A stretch of 23,374 bases of DNA, taken from positions 1-23,374 of the forward strand of contig DBQQ01000048.1 of assembly GCA_002305315.1 (NCBI GenBank), read 5' to 3'. The translations under genes and the position numbers were made by a program. Every line of letters begins with the position of its first letter. The first letter of the stretch is position 1. The stretch is from Clostridiales bacterium UBA1390. GTDB lineage: Bacteria > Bacillota > Clostridia > Lachnospirales > Bianqueaceae. Positions 7,773 to 17,161 of this stretch are shown here, piece by piece. The notes below the pieces were generated by a model. That model ran no database searches and was not told the DNA's origin. It saw only the letters and a list, made by a program, of their open reading frames with translations.

Positions 7773-8588
7773 TTATGGCACAATCTTCAGATTTTCCCGA
7801 TATTGCCGCGGCGATGTCCCCTGCACCTTTCGAAACGTGCGATGGAAATATGAAAGGCTGTTAAATCCGCATTCTATCGCAATCTCTGTCACTGGCTTAT
7901 CTGTGGACGCGAGAAGCATACAGGCCCTGTGAATCCGCAATTGCTTCCAATATTCCGATATGGTGAGCCCCAGCGCTTCTTTGAAGCAAGTACACAGATA
8001 GTGGGGATGCAGCGCCGCCTGCGCGGCCAGCTGCTCCAGAGACACCGGCTCGTCCAGATGCTGCTGCATATAGCTGAGTACGGGACGAATCCGCTGATAG
8101 CTCGTATGCACGTCCTTTCCCGCTTCCTGATACTGCTTGTGATATCGGCGCAGCTCGGCCAGAAACACAAGCAGCAGGGAAGACACCATCAGCTGCCATC
8201 CTTCCTCTTTGCCCTTGGCCTCCTTGACAATTCTGTCTAGATCCTGATATAGGCCTACTTCCCGGATCCGATTCGAGAAATGATAAAAGGGCTCGAGGAA
8301 ATGCCATCCTGAAGGACCCTCCCATATGAACGCCGGGTCAAAGAGGAATACCTGCATCAGGAGGCTGCCATCATGCACAGCCATATGCTGTTCCTGATTA
8401 TTGATGATAAAAATATCTCCCTGCAGGATCTCATACTGCTTTTCCTCGATCCAATACGTGCCGCTGCCAGAAAGAATGCGGTTGATCTCCAGACAGTCAT
8501 GCTGATGCATGACCATCTGCCGGGCGTCCGTGGCAAAGGTGAGAAACGGAAAATCCTGCGGCAGCTGGATCACTTCTTTCTCATACAT
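7773..8588 (-). CDS. AraC family transcriptional regulator with N-terminal cupin-like domain
   Basis: The 271-residue protein has an N-terminal cupin-type ligand-binding half (about 15-90) and a C-terminal AraC DNA-binding domain with two helix-turn-helices (about 184-205 and 232-255, followed by GTSPRQYR). Such proteins usually activate nearby carbohydrate genes after binding a sugar. I chose the ATG at 8588, which overlaps the NUDIX stop codon by eight bases. An in-frame TTG at 8639 would extend it 17 residues into the NUDIX gene and adds nothing family-like. The ribosome binding site is weak (TGGAAG), so translation is probably coupled to the NUDIX gene. The Gfo/Idh gene downstream is the likely target. 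Confidence 0.9.
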   Translation of the reverse strand: MYEKEVIQLPQDFPFLTFATDARQMVMHQHDCLEINRILSGSGTYWIEEKQYEILQGDIFIINNQEQHMAVHDGSLLMQVFLFDPAFIWEGPSGWHFLEPFYHFSNRIREVGLYQDLDRIVKEAKGKEEGWQLMVSSLLLVFLAELRRYHKQYQEAGKDVHTSYQRIRPVLSYMQQHLDEPVSLEQLAAQAALHPHYLCTCFKEALGLTISEYWKQLRIHRACMLLASTDKPVTEIAIECGFNSLSYFHRTFRKVQGTSPRQYRENLKIVP

Positions 8589-9126
8589 GCTTCCAGCCCG
8601 TGTCCGCTTCAATCGCGCCAGTGCCGCGATACAGGTCAAAGATGCGGCGAATAAAATAATAGGGCACGAATCGCTCCTCTTCCACCAGTCGAATCAATCC
8701 TTCCCGATTGACCCAACGGACCTCCGCCACTTCCGTCTCCTGCAGCTGCATATCCAATATGGAAGCATCCTTTGTCATGAACCAGTAGTCGTCGAAACCG
8801 TGATCCCAATAGTAGGTAAACTTCGGATGTGCCTCCGAGAAATCCAGATCCAGTCCAATCTCCTCCAGGGTTTCCCGATGCGCCGCCATCCGGCTATCCT
8901 CTCCCGCCAATGCTGACCCGCCGGCAGATAGATCCCAGTAATTGGGAAATCCATGCTTCCAGGGCTGCCGACGCTGGATCAGAAGTTCCCCGCGAGTATT
9001 GAAGATCGCCACATGCACCACCAGATGGTAGTCCCCGGGCGCCAGTTCCTTTCCCCGCGGATGCGTCCTGCCCGTCCGATTCCGATCTTTGTCATATACA
9101 TCCCACAATTCCTTTTTCTGTGACAC
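8581..9126 (-). CDS. NUDIX hydrolase, isopentenyl-diphosphate isomerase-like subgroup
   Basis: The 181-residue protein begins WDVYDKDRNRTGRTH, typical of the IDI-like NUDIX subgroup. It contains the full NUDIX box at about 70-92: G70, E76 and RETLEEIGL (84-92). The Mg-binding glutamates E85, E88 and E89 are present, so it is probably active on a nucleoside-diphosphate-linked or pyrophosphate substrate; which one is unknown. The start is the GTG at 9126, eight bases after AAGGAG. An in-frame GTG at 9162 lies inside a terminator hairpin and is rejected. The gene overlaps the AraC gene at its 3' end. Its promoter is not obvious, because a strong terminator ends just 17 bases upstream. Confidence 0.9.
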   Translation of the reverse strand: MSQKKELWDVYDKDRNRTGRTHPRGKELAPGDYHLVVHVAIFNTRGELLIQRRQPWKHGFPNYWDLSAGGSALAGEDSRMAAHRETLEEIGLDLDFSEAHPKFTYYWDHGFDDYWFMTKDASILDMQLQETEVAEVRWVNREGLIRLVEEERFVPYYFIRRIFDLYRGTGAIEADTGWKHV

Positions 9127-9143
9127 TTCGCACTCTCCTTTGC

Positions 9144-9177
9144 AAAAGGGGGCCGCCCTCACAGGCGGCCCCCTTTT
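9144..9177. terminator. Strong bidirectional rho-independent terminator
   Basis: AAAAGGGGGCCGCC (9144-9157) and GGCGGCCCCCTTTT (9164-9177) form a perfect 14-bp stem with loop CTCACA. The A/T ends make it work on either strand. It begins exactly at the stop codon of the minus-strand glycoside hydrolase gene, and its far edge is 17 bases before the NUDIX start codon. Confidence 0.9.
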
Positions 9178-10685
9178 CAGTCTCCCAACCGGGTGATTCG
9201 TATCGCCATATATTCACGGCTGGGAAGATCCACCGTGAACTCAGGGCCGAATTCCCCCAGGTCCTCAATCGTCATATTCCAGGTGTCGATGACTTCTACC
9301 TGATAACGTCCCTCTTCCAGCTGATACTTCATGAAGGATGGACAGGACTTGCCCAGATACTCGATTCTGACACTCTTACCACCCGGCTGCTTCTCCTGGT
9401 TCACACAGACCCGGCGGCCCGCATAGGCCAGTCCTCCCGGCGGCAACTGCTCCAGGATCTCATGCAGGAACTTAAGACGCGCGGGAGAGTCCCCATGCAG
9501 CTTCCCGCCATGGGACCACCAGAGAATATCCTGCGGATGCACATAGGTCTCTCCATGCCCCGCATAACCGCCGCGCAGCGTCGTCTCCCAGAACCGGCGC
9601 ACCATTTCCTGCGGGGTGATGCATCCCCAGTGCGAGCTGATATTGCCCTCATAGCAGAGCTCATCGATGATGATGGGTTTCTGATACCGCTCCCGCCACA
9701 CATTGGTCATCTCCACCGGCATCACATCGGGCTGCCGCTGGATGCAGCAATGCGTGACCCAGGGTCTGGAATAATCATACAGCGTATGGCAGTTATGGAT
9801 CGAACGCAGATGCTGATAGGGATCCTCCCGGCAGACGATCTCCGCGTACCGTTCCCAATCCGCGATGGTCTTCTCCCGCAGCAGGTCGTACTCATTGGCG
9901 AAGGACCACCATACATTTCTATAGGCCGAGAAACGGCGCACCACGTATTTCCAGTACAGATCATCCTGATCCGCCGTCATCTTGGAAAAGCCCCAACGGT
10001 CATAGGGATGCATGACGATGATATCCGCTTCGATCCCCAGAGCCGCTAATTTCTGGATGCAATCCTCAATGTGCTGGAAATGCTTCGGGTTGAACCGATA
10101 GAAATCCCAGTGATTTCCATGGTCGACGGTCTTATACTCGCCAAAGTTTTTCTCCGTCATCTCACTGGTATCGCAGGGCGTCCCTTTGTAGGGATAGGAA
10201 ATCGGCTCATGGAAGTTATAGATATAATGCTTGGGAAAGATACAGAAGCGGATCTTATTGAAATACCCCTTCGCAAGTTCCCGCAATGTCTCTTCCTGCA
10301 GTTCCTCACTCTGCAGTTCCCATACATAGCAGGTTGTACCCACGGGATAATACGGCGTCCCATCCTCATAAGCAAAGTGGTACGTGTAGGCCACATGCAC
10401 CGGCCCATGATTTCCTTCTAGAGGCGGCGTCACCGCAAAATCGCCTTCCTCTTTTCCGTCTAGGAAACTGGCCTCGATCTCGAAATGGTACGGCATCTCG
10501 AAGGCAGGCATGAATCTGACTTTGTAGATTCCCTCGCCATCATAAAACCCTTCCACGGACACCTTCTGCGCGGCACAGGAAAACGTGCCCCGCACCCATT
10601 GCTCCGTAAAGGGATTCCCCGTCTCTGGCCCCTGCAGAATGATCTCCTGCACGCCCCATCTTTCTACCTGTTTCTGATACTCCAT
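9177..10685 (-). CDS. DUF5060/DUF4038-type TIM-barrel glycoside hydrolase
   Basis: The 502-residue protein has an N-terminal DUF5060-like beta-sandwich (about 8-80), a TIM-barrel glycosidase-like core (about 95-400) and a C-terminal beta domain (about 415-500, ending YMAIRITRL). Likely catalytic acids are E265 in WWSFANEYD (an Asn-Glu pair as in clan GH-A) and E342 in IIIDELCYEG; this is inferred from fold logic. No signal peptide is seen, so it should act inside the cell on imported glycosides. The start is the ATG at 10685 preceded by AGGGGG; a GTG one codon upstream is less likely. It follows the HelD gene by 21 bases and ends in a strong terminator, so it may be the last gene of the dnaG-led run. 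Confidence 0.85.
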   Translation of the reverse strand: MEYQKQVERWGVQEIILQGPETGNPFTEQWVRGTFSCAAQKVSVEGFYDGEGIYKVRFMPAFEMPYHFEIEASFLDGKEEGDFAVTPPLEGNHGPVHVAYTYHFAYEDGTPYYPVGTTCYVWELQSEELQEETLRELAKGYFNKIRFCIFPKHYIYNFHEPISYPYKGTPCDTSEMTEKNFGEYKTVDHGNHWDFYRFNPKHFQHIEDCIQKLAALGIEADIIVMHPYDRWGFSKMTADQDDLYWKYVVRRFSAYRNVWWSFANEYDLLREKTIADWERYAEIVCREDPYQHLRSIHNCHTLYDYSRPWVTHCCIQRQPDVMPVEMTNVWRERYQKPIIIDELCYEGNISSHWGCITPQEMVRRFWETTLRGGYAGHGETYVHPQDILWWSHGGKLHGDSPARLKFLHEILEQLPPGGLAYAGRRVCVNQEKQPGGKSVRIEYLGKSCPSFMKYQLEEGRYQVEVIDTWNMTIEDLGEFGPEFTVDLPSREYMAIRITRLGD

Positions 10686-10706
10686 CACTGTTACCCCCTG
10701 AAAAAA

Positions 10707-12821
10707 TTATGGAATCTGAATATGAATCAACCGGTGCAGTGCCCGTGTACAAAGCACATAATGCGTCAGGCTGTCCTGCATAGTGTCTACAGCAATCACG
10801 CCATCGTATTCCAGCCCCTTGGCAAAGTAGACCGGCAGCACCGGGATCTTCCCTGTCGTATTTTTCTTCTTCTCTCCTGTTACGACTTCCGCCTCTATCC
10901 CTAAGTAGTCCGCTATAAAACGCGCCTGCTCCATGTTCTCCGTTAGGATCGCGATTCGCTCCATATTCTGCTCCCTCAGCCAGGTGATTCCCTCCTGTAA
11001 GAGAGGCGTCATGTCCTGTTTCGTGAAATGCGCATGCCATTCCCGCACCGGTTCTCCCGGCCTTTCGACCGTCTGCACCGGACAGCGCAGCGTGTCTTCC
11101 AGGCCCGCCATGGCATACTCCATGATCTGCCGCGTGCTGCGGTAGCTCGTCCGAAGTTCATAGGGCTTTATCTGCTTGCGCATGGCTGCGGGCATAGCCT
11201 TCTGCCATTCATCCATCAGGCTGGGATACTCCCGTCCCTTGATCTTCTGACGAATATCCCCTACCACAGTAAGACTCTCTGTCCCGGTGACTCGAAGCAG
11301 CGCCGCCAGCCCCAATGCACTGACATCCTGCGCCTCATCCACGACCAGATGACGTACCGGGAAAAGTCCCTTACCCTGGAACCTGGCCGCAAGATACAGC
11401 ATCGCCCACAGGTCTTCCTCGATCCAGGCCTCTGTATCCCCCTTTCTCAGCCGTTCCCGATACCAGATCTCTATCTGAGGCACCGGAAAGACATCCCGCA
11501 GGAATACTCGGTATTCATACATTTCTTTCATGAACTGGTATAGCTTCTCGTTGCCTTCGTAACGCAGCCGATTCGCCAGATCCCCATGCCCACTTGCCTT
11601 GGCCTTCTGGATCTTCTGTTCGTACTCCTTTTGCAGTTTTCGCACATATCGGTTACGCATATCCGCCAAGCGGCTGTTGATCAGCCGTTTGATCCGTCGG
11701 ACTCTTTTGTTGTAGGGCATATTATGATAGGTCTTATCGAACAGCGTATTGGCCTCCTGCGCGGATAGAATCAGCTTGCCCTGGAAGACCAGATCTTCCG
11801 CCAGCCGCTGCTCCTGCTCATAGGCTTCCAGCGCCTGATCCAGCGTCTTCATATATCGGATATCGGCTCGTTCGTACACACTCTGCCGCCACACCTCATC
11901 CTGACCATGCATCAGCCTCTCAAAATACTCTCCCGCACGCATGACCGGCTCGGTAAGCTCCAGCACCTCCTCTGCCAGTCTGCGCAGCGTCCTCTGATAA
12001 GTCCCCTCTGTCTCTCCTAAATCTGGAAGTACCTGGGAAATATATCCCATGAAGATCTGGTTGGGACCCAGAATCAGGATATTATCCTTCAGCTTACTTC
12101 TAAAGTTATACAGCAGATAGGCGACGCGATGCAGGATGATCGTCGTCTTGCCGCTTCCAGCCACACCATCCAACAGCACATTTTCCGAGAGAGGGGCACG
12201 AATCAGATCATCCTGTTCCTTCTGGATGGTCGCAATGACCTCCTTCAGCCGATCCCCGCTGCTGCCGGAAAGTACCATCTGCAGAATATCGTCCTTGATA
12301 TCCAGCTCCGAGTCGAACATGCCCTTCAGTTCGCCATCCTTGATGATATACTGCCGTCTCTGCTTTAGATCGACTTGAATCTCTCCGCCCGGTGCCCGAA
12401 AAGACATGGCTCCGAGATGCTGCTGATAAAACAGGGAAGCTGCCGGCGCTCTCCAGTCCAGAATCAGCGGATCTCCATTCTGCGTCAGGCCTCTCTTGCC
12501 GATATAATAGCTCTCTTCCAGAGATTCTCCTTCTTCCTGGAAACAAATCATGCCGAAATACGGCGCATAATACATCCTGCTGAGCTCCACAATCCGTTGA
12601 TACGTCTGCGTATACTGATTCTCCTTCACTTCGGAGCCTATGTTCATCATATGATACTGTTTCTGTGGGACTTCCTCTGTCAGATACTTTCTGTAATCGA
12701 CGATTTCCTGCTTCATCAGGCCCAGTTCCCGCAGCAGCCGATCCATCTCCTGTTGAATCTGCTGCTGGGTCAGCGCCAGATGCTGCTTCTCCGTCTCCAT
12801 CCCCTTCTCCTGCACTTCCAT
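10707..12821 (-). CDS. helD: HelD-like RNA polymerase recycling helicase (UvrD/Rep superfamily)
   Basis: The 704-residue protein has a charged, coiled-coil-prone N-terminus (about 1-55), as in HelD, which inserts this region into RNA polymerase. The superfamily 1 helicase core has Walker A GVAGSGKTT (219-227), motif II VVDEAQD (493-499) and a motif VI-like YVLCTRALHRL near the C-terminus. HelD proteins use ATP to free stalled RNA polymerase. Two starts are possible: ATG at 12821 (AAAGGA nine bases upstream) and ATG at 12800 (CAGGAG six bases upstream); the second would shorten it by seven residues. It lies 45 bases after the nucleoside kinase gene without a terminator, so it may be cotranscribed with the sigma factor gene upstream. 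Confidence 0.88.
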   Translation of the reverse strand: MEVQEKGMETEKQHLALTQQQIQQEMDRLLRELGLMKQEIVDYRKYLTEEVPQKQYHMMNIGSEVKENQYTQTYQRIVELSRMYYAPYFGMICFQEEGESLEESYYIGKRGLTQNGDPLILDWRAPAASLFYQQHLGAMSFRAPGGEIQVDLKQRRQYIIKDGELKGMFDSELDIKDDILQMVLSGSSGDRLKEVIATIQKEQDDLIRAPLSENVLLDGVAGSGKTTIILHRVAYLLYNFRSKLKDNILILGPNQIFMGYISQVLPDLGETEGTYQRTLRRLAEEVLELTEPVMRAGEYFERLMHGQDEVWRQSVYERADIRYMKTLDQALEAYEQEQRLAEDLVFQGKLILSAQEANTLFDKTYHNMPYNKRVRRIKRLINSRLADMRNRYVRKLQKEYEQKIQKAKASGHGDLANRLRYEGNEKLYQFMKEMYEYRVFLRDVFPVPQIEIWYRERLRKGDTEAWIEEDLWAMLYLAARFQGKGLFPVRHLVVDEAQDVSALGLAALLRVTGTESLTVVGDIRQKIKGREYPSLMDEWQKAMPAAMRKQIKPYELRTSYRSTRQIMEYAMAGLEDTLRCPVQTVERPGEPVREWHAHFTKQDMTPLLQEGITWLREQNMERIAILTENMEQARFIADYLGIEAEVVTGEKKKNTTGKIPVLPVYFAKGLEYDGVIAVDTMQDSLTHYVLCTRALHRLIHIQIP

Positions 12822-12866
12822 CCTCTTGGATCCTTTCTTGCTTATATTCCTGTCAGAGTGATCGCT

Positions 12867-14543
12867 TTACTCCATATGCTCATATACACTACCTCCGATA
12901 AACTCCCGCAAAATAGAAGTCTGAGGCACTTCTTCACTGGATACACCCTGGAAATAATCTAAAAACTTGATCAATCGCCTGGCCTCGGCATACTCCGCGG
13001 TTCCATGGCTGATGCGGAACAGCAGAGGCTCCGCAAACTGCTTCAGAATCGCCATTTCATAAGGCAATGCCGAGTTGAACATCACATCCGCCTGTTCCTG
13101 GAAGGGGAAAATATTCTGGTCTTCCCCTCTGCGTACCGATTCCCACATCGAAATGGTCTCGGACGCAGAAGTCCCCCGGAACTGATGATCCCGCACCAGG
13201 CGTCTGAGCAGACGTCCATCCGTGGTGGGTATCCGATTATGCTCATCAATACCCAACTGCGTTAAAGCGCTGATATAAATCTTATACTTCTCTTCCTTGG
13301 GAATACTCGCCGTCAGTTTTTCATTGAGACAATGAATGCCCTCCACGATCAGCACGTCGGATGGACCAAACTGCATTTCCTGTCCCCGATATTCCCGCTT
13401 CCCAAGCTTGAAGTTATAATACGGCATCTGCACCCGTTCTCCCGCGAACAGCTTCAGCAGATCTTTCTGGAACTGCTCCGTATCTAGCGCATCCATCAAT
13501 TCGAAATTCGGCGCCCCCTCTTCATCCAGCGGCGTCTCATCCCGATTCTTAAAATAGTTATCGACAGAAATCAGATGCGGACGCATTCCTTCCGCCCGTA
13601 ACTGAATACAAAGCTTCCTGGAAAACGTCGTCTTTCCCGAGGAAGAGGGGCCGGCCACAAGCACCAGCTTGACATGCGGCCGTGCAGAGATCTCCTGTGC
13701 AATGTTGGAAATGTGCTTGGCATGCAATGCCTCAGAAGTATAGATCAGCTCCCGGAGCTTACCTGCGGATATCTGTTCGTTCAGTCCGCCAATATCTGCT
13801 ACATTCAGGATCCGGCTCCAGTCTCTGGATTGCTGGAAGATCGAAAATAGTTTCGGCATGGGCTGAAACGGCTTCACCGTATGGGGATATCGTCTGGTAG
13901 GCATCAGCAGTAATACGCCGCCCTCATAAGTACACAGATCGAAATGCCCCAATCGGCTGCTGTTCGGCAGCATGAAACCATAGAGATAATCCTGATACTT
14001 GCCGAATTGGTACATGTGTACGATCGAGAAACGTCGATACTGGAACAGGCGCAGCCGAGCATTCAGCCCCATCTGTCTGGCCTTCTCCATGGCGTCTGGC
14101 AGGTCCATGAGCATCTGCGTGATCGGCTGCGGATGTTCTACCAGCTCCCACATCCGCTCCTTGATTTTCCCGACCGACTCCTCCGGATTTTTCTCGTATT
14201 CCGGAGAATTCTCGATCTCACAGTACAACCCGTTGCCAATGGAATGTTTCACGTAGATCTTGGTCTCCATTCCCAGCACATCCATGGCGCTTCGCAGAAA
14301 TAACATGATCAGACTTCTTTGAAAGATCCGATACCCGTCCATGTGACCGAGTGTCAGAAAGACCACATTGGCATTCTCCATCAGCGGCACGGACAACTCC
14401 GTAATCTTATCATTGACCATAGCCGCCATGACCGGGGAAGGACTGTCCATCACACCGTCCAGCTGACTGATTTCTTCCAGTGTTGTCCCTGCGGGTACCT
14501 CCTTCATCCGGCCTCCCGGCAGCGTAACCATGACTCCACTCAT
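12867..14543 (-). CDS. Nucleoside (uridine-like) kinase with N-terminal TGS/threonyl-tRNA-synthetase-like region
   Basis: The 558-residue protein has an N-terminal TGS domain (about 1-65) and a threonyl-tRNA synthetase-like second region (about 70-250). A C-terminal uridine kinase/phosphoribulokinase-type P-loop domain follows, with GPSSSGKTT (298-306), SVDNYF near 325-330 and VEGIHCLN as the Walker B-like segment. It is known as a widespread Clostridia family; the kinase half suggests phosphorylation of a nucleoside or related hydroxyl compound, but the role of the tRNA-synthetase-like part is not clear. AAAGGAGGG lies eight bases before the ATG. It follows the Nif3 gene by 23 bases and belongs to the dnaG-rpoD-led run. 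Confidence 0.9.
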   Translation of the reverse strand: MSGVMVTLPGGRMKEVPAGTTLEEISQLDGVMDSPSPVMAAMVNDKITELSVPLMENANVVFLTLGHMDGYRIFQRSLIMLFLRSAMDVLGMETKIYVKHSIGNGLYCEIENSPEYEKNPEESVGKIKERMWELVEHPQPITQMLMDLPDAMEKARQMGLNARLRLFQYRRFSIVHMYQFGKYQDYLYGFMLPNSSRLGHFDLCTYEGGVLLLMPTRRYPHTVKPFQPMPKLFSIFQQSRDWSRILNVADIGGLNEQISAGKLRELIYTSEALHAKHISNIAQEISARPHVKLVLVAGPSSSGKTTFSRKLCIQLRAEGMRPHLISVDNYFKNRDETPLDEEGAPNFELMDALDTEQFQKDLLKLFAGERVQMPYYNFKLGKREYRGQEMQFGPSDVLIVEGIHCLNEKLTASIPKEEKYKIYISALTQLGIDEHNRIPTTDGRLLRRLVRDHQFRGTSASETISMWESVRRGEDQNIFPFQEQADVMFNSALPYEMAILKQFAEPLLFRISHGTAEYAEARRLIKFLDYFQGVSSEEVPQTSILREFIGGSVYEHME

Positions 14544-14566
14544 CCTGCGCCCTCCTTTCCTTTTCC

Positions 14567-15361
14567 TTATATCGTGCGAAAAGGATCTTCCGCCTCGGTA
14601 TAAGCATATACCTTAAGTTCCTCGTCCTGCTGCTGTAAGTATCCTGCCATCGCCTCTGCGATGGGCAGTTCTGTGGCAAAATGGCCCGCGTCCACAATCC
14701 CGGTTCGTCCGCTCACGGCCGCCTCCGCTTCATGATATGTGACATCGCCTGTCAAATAGACATCGGCTCCCTGTTTCACCGCTTCTTCAAAGAAACTCAT
14801 ACCGCGTCCGGTACATAACGCAACCTGATGCACCAAATCGCTCGGATCCTGACACACCAGCCGGACATGCTCCACTTCAAACGCCTGCTTGACATACTCC
14901 GCAAACTCCTGCATCGTCATGATCGTGGGCAGCATGCCGATCCGTCCCATGCCGACGCCCTCTTCCTCCTGTATAGGACGCAGAGGCCGTACAGCCAGAA
15001 GGCCCAAGCGTTCTGCCGCGATGTCATTCGTGCCTCCCATGGCTGCATCCATACTGGTATGCGCCGCACACACCGCCAGGTTCCCTTCGATGATCTTCAG
15101 GAGCCTGGCGCCATCCCGATCTGCATCCACGATCCGTTTGAAAGGATGGAAGATGACCGGATGATGCGAGATGATCATCTGCGCACCGACGCTGAGCGCG
15201 TAGTCCACGACGCCCTCGGTGACATCCAGCGCCGTTACCACCGTATCCACCTCCTGATCTTCATGGCCGATCAGAAGCCCACAGTTATCATAGGACTCGG
15301 CCCAGGATGGGTCCGCCCATTCTTCTATCCAATCCGCGATCTCTCTTACTGTGTATCCCAT
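14567..15361 (-). CDS. Nif3-like dinuclear metal center protein
   Basis: The 264-residue protein belongs to the Nif3/YqfO (DUF34) family. Metal-ligand motifs are clear: SHHP with H66 and H67, plus the C-terminal TYHEAEAA and DAGHFATE segments. Its length matches the short form without the PII-like insertion found in longer Bacillus homologues. The family forms hexamers with a dinuclear metal site; it is often labelled GTP cyclohydrolase I type 2, but the in vivo role is unsettled. Its start overlaps the trmK stop by 16 bases, as in many Firmicutes where trmK and nif3 sit after rpoD. Cytoplasmic. Confidence 0.93.
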   Translation of the reverse strand: MGYTVREIADWIEEWADPSWAESYDNCGLLIGHEDQEVDTVVTALDVTEGVVDYALSVGAQMIISHHPVIFHPFKRIVDADRDGARLLKIIEGNLAVCAAHTSMDAAMGGTNDIAAERLGLLAVRPLRPIQEEEGVGMGRIGMLPTIMTMQEFAEYVKQAFEVEHVRLVCQDPSDLVHQVALCTGRGMSFFEEAVKQGADVYLTGDVTYHEAEAAVSGRTGIVDAGHFATELPIAEAMAGYLQQQDEELKVYAYTEAEDPFRTI

Positions 15362-16062
15362 TGTTCCAGCATCCTTTCTGCCTGTTGGCGCTGTATTTCA
15401 AATGCTCGAATCCTCTCGGCATTTCTGGGCGAAACCGGCTTCGTCTGAAGGTTTTCAATGAATCTGCCCAGCTTGCTCAGGTCCTCTTGAAGCACCTTCT
15501 GAAACACGGTGTCCCGCGCCTGCCATAGCCTTCTTCCATACAGATATTCCTCCGGCTCGTAATGTTCTCTCCCCGGCTCTGACTTCAGGATCACGTAGCG
15601 TTTTCCCCGATCTTCCACCATGCGCTCCGCCTGTATCGCGAACCCAATCGTATGCAGCATTCTGCGCACTCGATCCACTTCCGACTGTGGCTGCAGGATC
15701 AACGCACTGCATAGCGTCAGCTTTTGCTGCCTATGCGCTCTCTCCAGAATTTCCGCCATCAGATACCCGCCCATACCGGCCATCACGATACAAGACAGCT
15801 CCTCTGACGCAAACGCATCCAATCCATCAGACCTGCGTGTCTCCACATATTCTGCGAGCCCCGCCTCCTGAATATGGCGCTCGGCTGATGATAACGGGCC
15901 CTCTCCCACATCAGCCGCGATCGCCCGGGGACATTGTCCGCTTTCTACAACAGAAACCGGCAGATACCCATGATCGGTTCCAATATCGACAACACAGGTC
16001 CCTGCCGGAATATACTCTGCCACAGCCAAGAGTCGCGGGGGCAATTCTATCCGTCCCTGCAT
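15346..16062 (-). CDS. trmK: tRNA (adenine22-N1)-methyltransferase TrmK
   Basis: The 238-residue protein is a Rossmann-fold SAM methyltransferase of the TrmK family, which methylates N1 of A22 in bacterial tRNAs. The SAM motif is VVDIGTDHGYLPV (24-36), and VMAGMGGYLMAEIL is the family motif IV region. The C-terminal third is a charged helical segment, as expected for TrmK. Its Shine-Dalgarno GGAG overlaps the last codons of rpoD, whose stop is four bases before this ATG. Position between rpoD and nif3 is the classic arrangement in Bacillota and supports the name. Confidence 0.93.
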   Translation of the reverse strand: MQGRIELPPRLLAVAEYIPAGTCVVDIGTDHGYLPVSVVESGQCPRAIAADVGEGPLSSAERHIQEAGLAEYVETRRSDGLDAFASEELSCIVMAGMGGYLMAEILERAHRQQKLTLCSALILQPQSEVDRVRRMLHTIGFAIQAERMVEDRGKRYVILKSEPGREHYEPEEYLYGRRLWQARDTVFQKVLQEDLSKLGRFIENLQTKPVSPRNAERIRAFEIQRQQAERMLEQWDTQ

Positions 16063-16066
16063 CGAA

Positions 16067-17137
16067 TTACTCCAGATAATCCCTCAGCTTCTTACTGCGG
16101 CTGGGGTGACGGAGCTTACGCAGCGCCTTCGCTTCGATCTGACGGATCCGTTCTCTGGTCACCTGAAATTCCTTACCGACTTCTTCCAGGGTCCTGGCAC
16201 GGCCATCATCCAGTCCGAAACGCAGACGAAGCACCTTCTGCTCCCGATCCGTCAGCGTTCCCAATACCTCCAGGAGCTGCTCCTTTAAGAGCGTAAACGC
16301 TGCCGCATCCGCTGGAATCATCATCTCTGTATCCGGGATAAAATCTCCCAAATGACTGTCCTCTTCCTCTCCAATCGGTGTCTCCAAGGAGACCGGCTCC
16401 TGAACCACCTTCAAAATCTCCCGTACCTTACCTACGGGCATGTCCAACTCTTCGGCAATCTCCTCCGGTGTGGGATCCCGTCCCAGATCCTGCAGGAGCT
16501 GCCTGGATACTCGAATCAATTTATTGATTGTTTCTACCATATGCACCGGAATTCGAATCGTCCGGGCCTGATCCGCGATCGCGCGAGTAATCGCCTGACG
16601 AATCCACCAGGTCGCATAGGTGCTGAACTTATATCCTTTACGGTAATCGAATTTCTCTACGGCTTTGATCAGACCCATGTTTCCTTCCTGAATCAAGTCC
16701 AGGAAGAGCATCCCACGGCCCACATAACGTTTCGCGATGCTGACCACCAGACGCAGATTGGCTTCCGCCAGCCTCTGTTTCGCCGCTTCATCGCCCTTCT
16801 CCATCTTCTTGGCCAACTCTATCTCTTCGTCCGCAGACAAAAGAGGAACCTTACCAATCTCCTTCAGATACATCCGTACCGGATCATCGATGCTGATTCC
16901 CTCCGGAAGGGACAGATCCAGATCCTCCTCTTCGGGGATTTCCTCCATGGAGCCAATCACATCGATATTGTTCTTTTCAAGATAGTCATACACCTTCTCC
17001 ATCATCTCCGCCGGAATGTTCAAATCTTGAAACATATCGGCGACTTCGCTGGTTTCCAGTACATTCTTTTTCTTCTTCGCAAGCTCCAGCAAAAGCTTTA
17101 GCTTTTCCCGGAATTTCTGAGCGTCACTGGGCTGCAT
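16067..17137 (-). CDS. rpoD: Primary RNA polymerase sigma factor RpoD/SigA
   Basis: The 356-residue housekeeping sigma factor has region 1.1-like sequence, region 1.2 starting [16 protein letters not shown], region 2 with [19 protein letters not shown] (-10 recognition and melting) and regions 3 and 4, ending [18 protein letters not shown] (-35 recognition). Size and motifs match sigma-A of low-GC Gram-positives. I chose the ATG at 17137, with AAGGA seven bases upstream. The ATG at 17158, seven codons earlier, has no usable ribosome binding site and almost abuts dnaG's stop. It lies 24 bases after dnaG and is part of the macromolecular-synthesis operon. Confidence 0.96.
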   Translation of the reverse strand: MQPSDAQKFREKLKLLLELAKKKKNVLETSEVADMFQDLNIPAEMMEKVYDYLEKNNIDVIGSMEEIPEEEDLDLSLPEGISIDDPVRMYLKEIGKVPLLSADEEIELAKKMEKGDEAAKQRLAEANLRLVVSIAKRYVGRGMLFLDLIQEGNMGLIKAVEKFDYRKGYKFSTYATWWIRQAITRAIADQARTIRIPVHMVETINKLIRVSRQLLQDLGRDPTPEEIAEELDMPVGKVREILKVVQEPVSLETPIGEEEDSHLGDFIPDTEMMIPADAAAFTLLKEQLLEVLGTLTDREQKVLRLRFGLDDGRARTLEEVGKEFQVTRERIRQIEAKALRKLRHPSRSKKLRDYLE

Positions 17138-17161
17138 GTTCTCATCCTTTCCCCTCATGAA

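Noticed and set aside
9120..10049. 309-codon plus-strand reading frame antisense to the glycoside hydrolase
   Set aside because: It lies opposite a conserved gene, starts before the terminator hairpin and reads through it; composition is typical of an antisense shadow.
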